A stretch of 14,039 bases of DNA from Bifidobacterium breve (lineage in GTDB: Bacteria > Actinomycetota > Actinomycetes > S36-B12), in the NCBI GenBank assembly GCA_945900705.1, contig CAMDKJ010000025.1, positions 1 to 14,039 of the forward strand, read 5' to 3'. Shown here piece after piece: positions 1 through 7,229 of this stretch. The translations under genes were made by a program, and so were the position numbers. Numbering within the stretch: position 1 is the first letter of the stretch; each line of letters begins with the position of its first letter. The notes beneath the pieces are model-generated. The model did no database searches. It had not been told where the DNA came from and worked only from the letters and a program-made list of their open reading frames with translations.

Positions 1-1
1 C

Positions 2-1339
2 GATAAGAAGTACAAGTTGTCAGAACAGATACCACCTAGCGAGCGCCCGGTGGTCTTCATTGGGCCTTTCGAGCACCATAGCAACGAACTCCCTTGGCGC
101 GAATCTATCGCTGACGTCGTCACTATCCATGAGGATGCCGATGGCCATATTGACATCAATCACCTCAAAGAAGAACTTGCGCTCTACGCCGATCGACCAC
201 TACGAATTGCCTCGTTCAGTGCTGCCAGCAATGTCACCGGAATTGTTACCGACACAGATCTCGTGAGTCAGATACTTCACGAAAATGGGGCACTCGCCTT
301 CTGGGATTTTGCGGCAGCCGCGCCTTATGTCGATATTCACATGAACCCGCTCGCTGAGATTAACCCACTCGCTTACAAGGACGCTGTGGTCCTCAGCCCG
401 CATAAATTCGTTGGTGGCCCGGGTACACCGGGAGTGTTAATCATCCGACGGGAGCTGTTAACGAATTCAGTACCAGACCTCGTTGGTGGTGGCACCGTTG
501 CCTACGTGAACCCAAATGAGCATCGATACCTTGCCGACCCGGTGCATCGTGAAGAAGGTGGCACCCCTGCCATCGTCGAATCCATCCGCGCCGGTTTGGT
601 ATTTCACCTCAAACATAATGTAGGTGTTGAGGTAATCCGCGCATACGAGGAGGACTTCGTCACTCGGGCGATTTCAACCTGGAGTACGAACTCCTCCATC
701 CAAATTCTGGGCAATCTGCAGGCGGAACGTTTGTCAATCGTGTCATTCGTTATCAAGGGTCCAAGTGATCGGTATCTGCACCACAATTTTATTGTTGCGG
801 TTCTCAATGACCTATTCGGAATTCAGTCGCGCGGGGGTTGCTCCTGCGCCGGGCCTTATGGGCACCGGCTCTTAGGTATTGACGTTAAAAAATCACATGA
901 ATTTGAACGCGAAATCACCCACGGCTGCGAGGGCATTAAGCCCGGATGGGTGCGGGTTAACTTCAACTACTTCATCTCAGAGGCGGTTTTTGCCTACATC
1001 GTCGAAGCCGTAGACCTAATCGCCAAGCATGGCTGGCAGTTGTTGCCCGAATACCGTTTTGATACTGCAACCGGGCGCTGGCACCACCGCGGGGGCCCGG
1101 TCGAGCCACCAATGCGACTTAGGCAGCTTAATTATGACGAAGAAGGTGTGCTTAACTTCCCCCGCAGCCACGATCAAGCACCCGAGGCCGACCTTCAGAC
1201 CTACCTCGACCAGGCCACCCAGATGTTCGCCCGTCTACCAGCAGCTCAACTAGTCGAGGACGCCTCACTTGTCTCCGCTGACTTCGAGCACTTGCGGTGG
1301 TTCGATCTACCGGCTGTTTGTCTCGCAGCCGAGCACTAG
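2..1339 (+). CDS. Class V PLP-dependent aminotransferase / cysteine desulfurase-like protein, 5'-truncated by window edge
   Basis: Fold-type I PLP enzyme of the class V (NifS/SufS/Csd-like) group; its substrate cannot be read from sequence. The frame is open to the left edge (residues DKKYK precede the TTG at 17), so the true start lies outside the window and the TTG is internal. Visible length is 445 residues. Numbering from the TTG codon, I see the FEHHSNELPW segment (18-27), SFSAASNVTG (67-75), an Asp-containing DFAAAAPYVD (97-106), and the PLP Schiff-base lysine in SPHKF (K130, codon at 404). A GGCSCAG loop (C275, C277) sits where desulfurases carry the active-site cysteine loop. About 100 residues follow the usual class V fold (from about 340), a tail I associate with a long subgroup of these proteins. 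It ends tail-to-tail with the GH18 gene. Whether it is a true desulfurase, a selenocysteine lyase or another lyase is undetermined. Confidence 0.85.
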   Translation, partial: DKKYKLSEQIPPSERPVVFIGPFEHHSNELPWRESIADVVTIHEDADGHIDINHLKEELALYADRPLRIASFSAASNVTGIVTDTDLVSQILHENGALAFWDFAAAAPYVDIHMNPLAEINPLAYKDAVVLSPHKFVGGPGTPGVLIIRRELLTNSVPDLVGGGTVAYVNPNEHRYLADPVHREEGGTPAIVESIRAGLVFHLKHNVGVEVIRAYEEDFVTRAISTWSTNSSIQILGNLQAERLSIVSFVIKGPSDRYLHHNFIVAVLNDLFGIQSRGGCSCAGPYGHRLLGIDVKKSHEFEREITHGCEGIKPGWVRVNFNYFISEAVFAYIVEAVDLIAKHGWQLLPEYRFDTATGRWHHRGGPVEPPMRLRQLNYDEEGVLNFPRSHDQAPEADLQTYLDQATQMFARLPAAQLVEDASLVSADFEHLRWFDLPAVCLAAEH

Positions 1340-1365
1340 GTTGCCGACTACTAGGTTGTCGGCTA
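1336..1365. repeat. Two tandem 15-bp repeats carrying both convergent stop codons
   Basis: Copy 1 (1336-1350, CTAGGTTGCCGACTA) and copy 2 (1351-1365, CTAGGTTGTCGGCTA) differ at two positions. The TAG of the aminotransferase gene (1337-1339) is in copy 1 and the reverse-strand TAG of the GH18 gene (1365-1363) is in copy 2. GCCGAC (1343-1348) and GTCGGC (1358-1363) are perfect reverse complements with a 9-nt loop, so the pair could form a short hairpin and a weak bidirectional terminator. The stem is only 6 bp and there is no strong T-tract. Confidence 0.6.
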
Positions 1366-3168
1366 TTTGCGCACGGTAATCGTCAACGAGGCGGAGGCAC
1401 CTTCGCTGATGTCACTACGGGCCTGGGCCAGCGCCCGATATACATACTCCCCCGGCTGTTTTAGTGAAGTGACCGCTATTTTCGCGACTCCCTTGGCATT
1501 GGTGCGATCTTTGCCGACGGTACGCCAGCCGTCACCGCGTTGAATCTGAATCACGACGACCTGCTTGGCTCGAGCTGGCTGCGCAACCACTCGCATAATG
1601 AATTTAGTCTTAATCTTCATTTTCTGCTTTGGGGTGGCAACGGTCACCATCGCCGCTACTTCAACCGGCACCGGATCACTCGCCTGCTCCGCGCGGCCAC
1701 CATCACCCGGTGCGTAAATACGCCACTGCCCAAATTCGGTAACCACCGGCGCAAATGCCACCGTGCCATCTGCCGCCGTTGCCGCGGAAGCGACATTGGC
1801 CCAAACGGTGGATCCATTCTTCAAGAATTGCAGGGTTACCCCGAGGCCGGCTAATGGCGTACCGCCCGATGCGATAGTCGCGGCAATATTTACCGGAGTG
1901 TTAAAGGTGACCCGGGGTTCAGCCGTGACGGTGACCTCTGTTGCCGCTGGGGCAAGTTGTGTTGCGTAGGTCCGAATTAGCGGCCACTGGCTTGGATCCT
2001 CTCCACCGATTGTCCAATAAGCAGCGGCCGACAAACCTAATTCGCCAACTAGTTGGGTGCGGGCGAGGACCGCCTGCGGGCCAACCCACCACATGATGCG
2101 CCGTGCCGTACACGTTTGGCCGACCCCTGAACCGTCGGTCCACTGGACGGCTTTGTCGTACTCCACCCAACTCTCGGCCGATGCTGCGTCCCAAACGATG
2201 GATTCGGGAGCCACGCCTGCCGAAGCAAGTAAGCCAGGGATCTCCGCGTCGGTGGCCGAAGCCATTTTGGTTAATGAGTTGTATGCGCTAGTGCCAGCAC
2301 TCGGGCAACTACCTGTCAGTTGGTACTTACCGGCTGCACTCTTCTTCGTCCACGCTCGCCCGTAGGTAGGCACCCCGATTTGAATCTTCGGCCCCCCCGC
2401 CACAGCAGCGCCGTACTGAGCCAACGCCCGCACCCAGCCAATCGGTGCGATCGGGCCAATGGCGTTGTAGTGGTAGTCGTAGGCCATGATCCGAATGCGA
2501 TCGGTGTACGGAGCTATACCAGCAATGTTGTATACCCAGTACCCGGTCTTGTCGCTGCACGTTCCTGCGAGTGAGCACGGAGGTGGGATAGTCACGGCCA
2601 GCAGTTTGCCCTGAGCGTGTAATGCAGCTCCCAACTCTTGGATGAAGGCTGTCCAATTTGGCTGCGTTGCGGCCCATGAACTTGAACCGTCGGAGAACGC
2701 GAATACTTCGTAGTCCAAGTCAATACCATCGAAACCATTTGCCATTACCAAGTTGACGATGTCAGCAACATGCACCGCTCGTTTTGCTGGATCAGCGAGC
2801 GCTGCCGCCATCTTGCCTTTGCCGCTGCCGTCAGCGATAGCTGGTAACACCAATAGGCCAGCCGCTTTTAGTTGCCCCATGGCCCAGGCGATGTTCGCTG
2901 CACCATTACCAAAATTAGGGTTGATCTTGACCTGCACACCGGCCGGCCCACCAACTAATGCCGAGTACCAAAACGGTGAAACATCAGTGAATAGATCCGC
3001 ATTCGCGACAGCGGAGTTTACCCCTTGCGGCTTACTCGGGCTAGTGACCCAATAGGGCATCCAGCCACTTGCGATGCGTGCGGGCTCAGCATTTGCGGCA
3101 CTCGGAGCTAGTAGTGAAATGGCCAAGAAAGTGCTGACCAATAACAGACCGACGAGCGCACGACGCAT
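1363..3168 (-). CDS. Secreted glycoside hydrolase family 18 protein with Ig-like C-terminal domains
   Basis: A 601-residue exported protein. Residues 1-27 form a signal peptide: MRR, a hydrophobic core, then SAANA with cleavage expected before EPARI. The GH18 barrel covers roughly 30-405. It has the complete DxxDxDxE catalytic motif in GFDGIDLDYE (D147, D150, D152, proton donor E154), followed by RIRIMAYDYHY, IQIGVPTYGRAW and the late AAYWTIGGEDPSQW strand that normally carries the substrate-stacking Trp. Residues about 410-505 and 505-601 look like two beta-sandwich (Ig-like) domains, the last rich in Lys, possibly for wall or polysaccharide contact. GH18 enzymes cut beta-1,4 GlcNAc links in chitin or peptidoglycan; which one applies here is not decidable. 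The ATG has GGAG (3176-3179) 7 nt upstream. It lies 63 bp after iclR on the same strand and may share its transcript. Confidence 0.88.
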   Translation of the reverse strand: MRRALVGLLLVSTFLAISLLAPSAANAEPARIASGWMPYWVTSPSKPQGVNSAVANADLFTDVSPFWYSALVGGPAGVQVKINPNFGNGAANIAWAMGQLKAAGLLVLPAIADGSGKGKMAAALADPAKRAVHVADIVNLVMANGFDGIDLDYEVFAFSDGSSSWAATQPNWTAFIQELGAALHAQGKLLAVTIPPPCSLAGTCSDKTGYWVYNIAGIAPYTDRIRIMAYDYHYNAIGPIAPIGWVRALAQYGAAVAGGPKIQIGVPTYGRAWTKKSAAGKYQLTGSCPSAGTSAYNSLTKMASATDAEIPGLLASAGVAPESIVWDAASAESWVEYDKAVQWTDGSGVGQTCTARRIMWWVGPQAVLARTQLVGELGLSAAAYWTIGGEDPSQWPLIRTYATQLAPAATEVTVTAEPRVTFNTPVNIAATIASGGTPLAGLGVTLQFLKNGSTVWANVASAATAADGTVAFAPVVTEFGQWRIYAPGDGGRAEQASDPVPVEVAAMVTVATPKQKMKIKTKFIMRVVAQPARAKQVVVIQIQRGDGWRTVGKDRTNAKGVAKIAVTSLKQPGEYVYRALAQARSDISEGASASLTITVRK

Positions 3169-3231
3169 TGACGAACTCCAAGTTTGGGGGGTGATACCTC
3201 ATTGTGCGTCATCAAGGCCAAATTAGCTGAA

Positions 3232-3879
3232 TTAGCGCAAGGCCCGGGCGATTTCACCGGCCGCGCGGGCCACCCGCGCACCTACCTCGGCCTCATTTAA
3301 CTCACGCAGTGACACCACGCCCACACTTGCTTCTAGGCCGGGTACCCCAATTAACGGCACCGCAATCCCATAAGCCCCCTGCGGGCCTTCACTGGTCGCG
3401 ACCACCCACGGCGGATCAAGTGGGCGGCCGGCGGCTGTTCGTGCCGCCAGCACCGCCCGGCCGGCCGCATTAGATTCAAGTGGCTGACGCGCACCCATGC
3501 GATACGCCACGTGGACATCTGATCTCGTTGGCTCAACCACCACCGCCGTCAACGCCTCGGTGCCTTCAACAATAGTTAAATGTGCGGTAGCCCCAACCGC
3601 ATCCGAGAGCAGGCGCAACGCGGGTAAGGCCACATCGCGAACAATTGGCTGGACTTGACGGCCCATTGTCAGGACGGCCAGGCCCAGGCGGCACTTACCG
3701 TCACTTAATCTGCGCAAAAATGCATGCTGCTCAAGGGTGACCACGAGCCGGTACACCACGGTGCGGCCGATACCTAGAGTTTGAGCCAACTCGGTGACTG
3801 TTAACCCATCAGCGGACTCCGCAATGGCCTCAAGCACGCTCAGACCCCTATCAAGGGTTTGGGAAGTCTCCGAAGCCAT
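3232..3879 (-). CDS. IclR family transcriptional regulator
   Basis: A 215-residue DNA-binding regulator. The N-terminal winged helix-turn-helix starts after the typical TLDRGLSVLEAIAE helix (8-21), with the HTH at about 27-47 (LTVTELAQTLGIGRTVVYRL). The effector-binding domain follows from about 75, including the family-typical GARQPLESNAAGRAVLAA stretch (129-146) and GIAVPLIG. It is slightly shorter than the usual 240-270 residues, mainly in the C-terminal half, but shows no frameshift. The start at 3879 is supported by the family-typical N-terminus; there is no Shine-Dalgarno sequence, and a TACATT hexamer stands 6 nt before the ATG, so the mRNA may be leaderless. A perfect inverted repeat lies directly upstream. 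The stop codon sits in an AATTAGC direct repeat (3221-3227, 3230-3236). The targets are unknown; neighbours suggest itself or the adjacent GH18 gene, which is inference. Confidence 0.88.
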   Translation of the reverse strand: MASETSQTLDRGLSVLEAIAESADGLTVTELAQTLGIGRTVVYRLVVTLEQHAFLRRLSDGKCRLGLAVLTMGRQVQPIVRDVALPALRLLSDAVGATAHLTIVEGTEALTAVVVEPTRSDVHVAYRMGARQPLESNAAGRAVLAARTAAGRPLDPPWVVATSEGPQGAYGIAVPLIGVPGLEASVGVVSLRELNEAEVGARVARAAGEIARALR

Positions 3880-3885
3880 GGCATA

Positions 3886-3891
3886 AATGTA
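3886..3891 (-). promoter_or_regulatory. Candidate -10 hexamer for leaderless iclR transcript
   Basis: On the reverse strand TACATT is followed by TATGCC (6 nt) and then the iclR ATG. This is the TANNNT-to-start spacing expected if transcription begins at the A of the start codon. No convincing -35 box is visible; that region lies inside the inverted repeat. Confidence 0.35.
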
Positions 3892-3921
3892 GTGGCCCGC
3901 GGCAGTCGCCGCGGGCCACTA
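3890..3921 (-). terminator. 14-bp perfect inverted repeat: hdeD terminator or iclR operator
   Basis: The arms 3890-3903 (TAGTGGCCCGCGGC) and 3908-3921 (GCCGCGGGCCACTA) are exact reverse complements around a 4-nt loop. The hairpin begins 21 nt past the stop of the HdeD-like gene, a good place for an intrinsic terminator, but on that strand it is followed by CATTTAT rather than a T-run. It also ends 10 nt before the iclR ATG and overlaps its candidate -10 hexamer, so it could equally be the palindromic operator of the regulator. The structure is certain; the role is not. Confidence 0.55.
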
Positions 3922-3942
3922 GGAGCCAATTCAGCAGATTTA

Positions 3943-4530
3943 CTACTTCATGGCTTTCTTGACTGCTGACTTCAGTGAGAACGCGCTGATGATCTCGAAA
4001 ATACCGATGATGATCAGCCAGATACCCGTGATCCATGCCAAAGTGACCAGCGAGATACCTGGCCAAACCAAAATAACCACGCCACCGATCAACATCACAA
4101 TGCCGCCGAAGATATTCCAGCCGCGGCCTTCTTTTTCTTCCGCACCCACGAAGAGGGCACCGAAGCCACGGAACAGGAAGGCGATACCGATGAAGATTGC
4201 CAGGATCTCGACAGCTTGGAAAGCGCCGCGGAACATGAACAAGCCCAAAATAATCGAAATGATGCCGGTGATGATGAGCAGGGCACGCATGCCGCCCGAC
4301 AGCCCGTGAGCAAATGCCCGCACCACCTGGAAGATGCCCGAGATGAGCAGCCAGATGGCTAGCAGGATCGCTACCACCACGATGGTGGCACCTGGCCATA
4401 CGAGCGCGACTACTCCGACACCCAAACTGATAATGCCTAGGAACAACAGCACCCACCAGTTTCGACCTATCTCGCCCAATGCATTGGCCTCGACCTCATC
4501 GACCGATTGGCCCGAGTTCATAGTTGACAT
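3943..4530 (-). CDS. HdeD family (DUF308) integral membrane protein
   Basis: A 195-residue membrane protein of the HdeD/DUF308 family, known in E. coli from the acid-resistance island; the molecular function is unknown. Six hydrophobic segments at about 25-46, 48-70, 83-101, 106-128, 139-158 and 160-184 fit the family topology. The fold appears internally repeated: LVWPGATIV (43-51) and LVWPGISLV (154-162) occupy equivalent places. The N-terminus is polar and the C-terminus basic (KSAVKKAMK). The start is fixed by a full GGAGGA 5 nt upstream. It is probably monocistronic, with a strong hairpin after the stop and 98 bp separating it from the upstream ABC ATPase gene. Confidence 0.88.
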   Translation of the reverse strand: MSTMNSGQSVDEVEANALGEIGRNWWVLLFLGIISLGVGVVALVWPGATIVVVAILLAIWLLISGIFQVVRAFAHGLSGGMRALLIITGIISIILGLFMFRGAFQAVEILAIFIGIAFLFRGFGALFVGAEEKEGRGWNIFGGIVMLIGGVVILVWPGISLVTLAWITGIWLIIIGIFEIISAFSLKSAVKKAMK

Positions 4531-4534
4531 TCAT

Positions 4535-4540
4535 TCCTCC
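4535..4540 (-). promoter_or_regulatory. Strong ribosome binding site of the HdeD-like gene
   Basis: GGAGGA on the reverse strand, 4 nt from the ATG at 4530 (5 nt from GGAGG). It is the clearest Shine-Dalgarno sequence in the window and fixes the first ATG as the start rather than the second Met at codon 4. Confidence 0.7.
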
Positions 4541-4628
4541 ACGCGTATGGCAAGTGCCCTGTGCACCCCCGCACCAGCGTAGGGATGAAGGGGGCAAATT
4601 TAGTGCGACTCACCCTGCCCACAATGAA

Positions 4629-5369
4629 CTATTTAAGGATTCGAGCCAGGAATTCTTGGGTTTTCGCCTCTTGCGGGCTACCAAATACCGCCTCAGGTGT
4701 CCCCTTTTCAAGGACTACACCAGCGTCTAGGAAGCAGACTTGATCGGCTACCTCGCGAGCGAATCCCATTTCGTGGGTGGCCATTATCAACGTTAGACCA
4801 CCCGCCTTGAGGTCGCGCACCGTGTCGAGCACTTCACCCACGAGTAATGGGTCAAGGGCCGAGGTGATCTCATCGAACAGCATCAACTCAGGCTCCATTG
4901 CAAGTGCACGCACAATCGCTACCCGCTGCGCCTGACCACCAGATAACCGATCCGGGTAATCATTGGCTTTATCTGCAAGGCCAAATCGCTGCAGCAGCGC
5001 CATGGCTTGCTCTATTGAATCAGCAGAGCTTCGCTTCAAAACCTTGCGCGGTGACAATGTCACATTGTCAAGAACTGTCATATGCGGGAACAGATTATAA
5101 GACTGAAAAACAATGCCTATTCGCCTTCGCACCGCATCCATGTCTGTCTTGAATGCCGTAACGTCGAGGTCACCGCCAAGCAGGATGCGCCCAGCATCAA
5201 CTGTCTCTAAGCCATTTACGCAGCGCAGCAATGTTGACTTGCCCGAGCCGGATGCACCGATTAGTACAACAGCTTCATGTCGAGCAACCGAAAGATCCAG
5301 GCCCCTTAGCACCGAGTTACCTTCGAAGGCTTTCCAGACGCCGGCGATATCAAGAAGGGTGTTGGTCAT
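4629..5369 (-). CDS. Polar amino-acid ABC transporter, ATP-binding protein (GlnQ/GluA type)
   Basis: The 246-residue cytoplasmic ATPase that drives the importer encoded just upstream. Walker A GASGSGKST (38-46), Q-loop Q89 in FQSYNLFPHMTVLDNV, signature LSGGQ (142-146), Walker B LMLFDE (162-167), D-loop SALD, and switch H199 in MATHEMGFA are all present, so it should be active. Length and the NLFPHMTVLDNVTL segment are typical of the PAAT (polar amino acid) subfamily. Walker B is followed by ITSALD where most members have PTSALD; I recall this variant in relatives, so it is not a defect. The ATG overlaps the permease stop as ATGA, implying translational coupling. It is the last gene of the directon; no clear intrinsic terminator is visible in the 98 bp downstream. 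Confidence 0.93.
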   Translation of the reverse strand: MTNTLLDIAGVWKAFEGNSVLRGLDLSVARHEAVVLIGASGSGKSTLLRCVNGLETVDAGRILLGGDLDVTAFKTDMDAVRRRIGIVFQSYNLFPHMTVLDNVTLSPRKVLKRSSADSIEQAMALLQRFGLADKANDYPDRLSGGQAQRVAIVRALAMEPELMLFDEITSALDPLLVGEVLDTVRDLKAGGLTLIMATHEMGFAREVADQVCFLDAGVVLEKGTPEAVFGSPQEAKTQEFLARILK

Positions 5370-6235
5370 GCGGTACCCGCCATACTGCGGCGTTTGCGCA
5401 TTCGTGCTTGAACCCAGTCGGCAAATCGAGTCATTGGGATAGTGAGCGCGATGAATATTAGAGCCGCGCCAACATACGCGGTGTAGTTAAATGTTGAGGA
5501 AGCATCAATTTGCGCCTGCCGTAGTAATTCAATTGGCCCAAGGACCGAAACCAGCGCGGTATCTTTTTGCAGAGAGATGAAGTCATTAAGTAGTGGGGGG
5601 ATCACATTGCGCACGGCCTGGGGCAGCACGACATAACGACTCGTCTGCATCGAAGTCAGGCCCAGTGAACGCGCTGCCATCCGCTGGCTTGAGTGGACCG
5701 AACCGATGCCGGCACGAAAGACTTCGGCTACATACGCACCATATGAGAGGACCAATGCAGCGGTACCCCAGAACACTGCGTTATTCGGTACGCCCTGCAA
5801 TTGCAGTGCCGGCACGCCAAAACCCAATAAGAAGATGACCAAGATAGTTGGAACCCCTCGAAAAATATCGACGTAGAGGGTCGCAACCACCCTAAGTGGC
5901 AGCAGCAGCGGTGAACGTAGATCGCGTGCCAGCGCCACCAGGAGTCCGATTATCAAAATTAGTGGCTCAGCAATTAGAAAGATACGCACATTTAATAAAA
6001 AGGCATCTAAGAGCCCGGGAAAGGTGGCGATGAACTCGCTGCCGTTAAAGAAAGTCTCTTGAACAAGTGGCCAGCCCGAGGTGCGTGAAATGGCGAATCC
6101 CACGACCAAGACGAACCCAAGGAGGCTAGCCATGCCAACCAAAGCATCGCGCCTTGCCCGTTTACGACGAAACGCCTGGCGCACCGGGTCGAAATAGACC
6201 TCGGGCGCGCCAGGCGCGGTTGTCGCTGACGTCAC
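5366..6235 (-). CDS. Polar amino-acid ABC transporter, permease
   Basis: Inner-membrane permease of the His/Glu/Gln/Arg type (BPD_transp_1). I choose the GTG at 6235 (289 residues, MTSATTAPGAPEVYFDP...) over the upstream ATG at 6319. The longer form would run 74 bp into the binding-protein gene, and its extra 28 residues are Arg/Ser-rich and unlike the family. From the GTG the gene begins 10 bp after the binding-protein stop. A cytoplasmic N-terminus with basic RRKRARRD is followed by about six membrane spans: one near GMASLLGFVLVVGFAIS, a long pair around LLNVRIFLIAEPLILIIGLLVAL, then more to the C-terminus. The cytoplasmic coupling loop RMAARSLGLTSMQTSRYVVLPQA matches the EAA motif with Arg-Met in front of AA. 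With only one permease gene, a homodimer is likely. Confidence 0.9.
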   Translation of the reverse strand: MTSATTAPGAPEVYFDPVRQAFRRKRARRDALVGMASLLGFVLVVGFAISRTSGWPLVQETFFNGSEFIATFPGLLDAFLLNVRIFLIAEPLILIIGLLVALARDLRSPLLLPLRVVATLYVDIFRGVPTILVIFLLGFGVPALQLQGVPNNAVFWGTAALVLSYGAYVAEVFRAGIGSVHSSQRMAARSLGLTSMQTSRYVVLPQAVRNVIPPLLNDFISLQKDTALVSVLGPIELLRQAQIDASSTFNYTAYVGAALIFIALTIPMTRFADWVQARMRKRRSMAGTA

Positions 6236-6245
6236 CAACGTGACG

Positions 6246-7175
6246 TTACTGCGTGAAGTACGGCGCCGTGGTACCGGCCATCCACTCATCTTGGATCGCC
6301 TGTAACTCACCGGACGCACTTAGGTCGGCAAGCACCCGATTGACGCAGGCGACCAGCGGGTTGCCCTTCTGGAATAAAAGACCAAACTGTTCACCACCGG
6401 CTTCGGCTTTGAACTGACCGACAATCTTGCCCTTGGGGATTTCTACCGCTGTGATGTAGTAGGCGGTCGGCAGATCCACTACCAAGCCATCAATCTGACC
6501 GTTTTGCATCGCACTCTTTGCATCATTGGTGTCATTGAACACCTGGACGTCATTATTTGGTTGCACCACCGCATTGATGAAATCAAGACTCGTGGTGCCG
6601 ACCTGCGCACCAAGATTTGCATTCTTCAGCTCTGCCAACGATGTTGCGTTCGCAATCGGTGAATCCTTGAGAGCGACAACAGCCTGGTTCACCGTGTAAT
6701 ACCCGTCCGAGAAATCAACGACCTTCTGGCGCTTCGGGGTGATCGAAATTTGATTGATGTCGAAATCGAACGCCTTATCCCCTGGTGCATATGAAGTATT
6801 GAATGGCACCACCTGCCAAGTCACCTCGTTGGGAGTGAAACCAAGACCATCGGCAACCGCATAAGCCACCGCCGCTTCGAAGCCTTGTCCGTTCGACGGA
6901 TCGTCGTCGGCGAAGTACGGCGGGTATGCCGGTGTATCGGTGCCAATTGTCAACTTGTCGGCACCAACCGTAGTTAGGTTCTCGCGCGCGCACTCGTCAG
7001 TTGCCTGCGCCGGCTCAGAGGGGGCGGCGGCTGAGGGGGGGGCGGCTGAGGAGGCCGCGGCCGAAGGTGCTGGGGCGCTACTTGCCGTGGTAGTTGTTTC
7101 AGCTGCACAGGCGGCAAGAAGTAGCACGGTCGCAGCTACTGAAACCACTGGCACCAATCGCTTACGCATGGTCAT
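6246..7175 (-). CDS. Polar amino-acid ABC transporter, substrate-binding lipoprotein (SBP_bac_3)
   Basis: A 309-residue extracellular solute-binding protein that delivers substrate to the adjacent permease. The lipoprotein signal has MTMRKR, a hydrophobic stretch and the lipobox LAAC with C23 as lipidation site. Residues about 24-58 are a low-complexity Ala/Ser/Pro/Thr tether, typical for anchored actinobacterial binding proteins. The SBP_bac_3 domain follows (about 65-305), with LTIGTDTPAYPPYF, FDFDINQISITPKRQKVVDFSDGYY and LGAQVGTTSLDF, all characteristic of amino-acid binders. The ligand (Glu, Gln, Arg or other) is not predictable. The start at 7175 has AGGTGA (7180-7185) 4 nt upstream, which favours it over the ATG two codons later. 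An eight-G run at 7035-7042 lies in the tether. Confidence 0.92.
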   Translation of the reverse strand: MTMRKRLVPVVSVAATVLLLAACAAETTTTASSAPAPSAAASSAAPPSAAAPSEPAQATDECARENLTTVGADKLTIGTDTPAYPPYFADDDPSNGQGFEAAVAYAVADGLGFTPNEVTWQVVPFNTSYAPGDKAFDFDINQISITPKRQKVVDFSDGYYTVNQAVVALKDSPIANATSLAELKNANLGAQVGTTSLDFINAVVQPNNDVQVFNDTNDAKSAMQNGQIDGLVVDLPTAYYITAVEIPKGKIVGQFKAEAGGEQFGLLFQKGNPLVACVNRVLADLSASGELQAIQDEWMAGTTAPYFTQ

Positions 7176-7229
7176 GGCATCACCTTTGTTGAGTTCGAGG
7201 CCTCTCCCCGAAGGAGTCTTTATTCTTTC

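Noticed and set aside
17..19. TTG as the start of the first gene
   Set aside because: The frame is open upstream to the window edge and class V enzymes need more than 100 residues before the FEHHSN segment, so the gene begins outside.
3950..4309. A 119-codon plus-strand frame
   Set aside because: Antisense to the HdeD-like gene; a Met/Pro/Ile-rich translation typical of the complement of a membrane protein gene.
4541..4628. Possible terminator or promoter between the ABC ATPase and the HdeD-like gene
   Set aside because: Only a weak GGGCA/TGCCC pairing with a loop of about 20 nt and no well-spaced -35/-10 pair could be found; not enough to call.
6236..6319. N-terminal extension of the permease from the ATG at 6319
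   Set aside because: It would overlap the binding-protein gene by 74 bp with an Arg/Ser-rich stretch foreign to the family; the GTG at 6235 fits the operon spacing.
7205..7228. Short hairpin (CTCC/GGAG) followed by a T-rich stretch on the plus strand
   Set aside because: The stem is only about 4 bp and no plus-strand gene lies upstream, so a terminator there has nothing to end; on the minus strand no T-tract follows.
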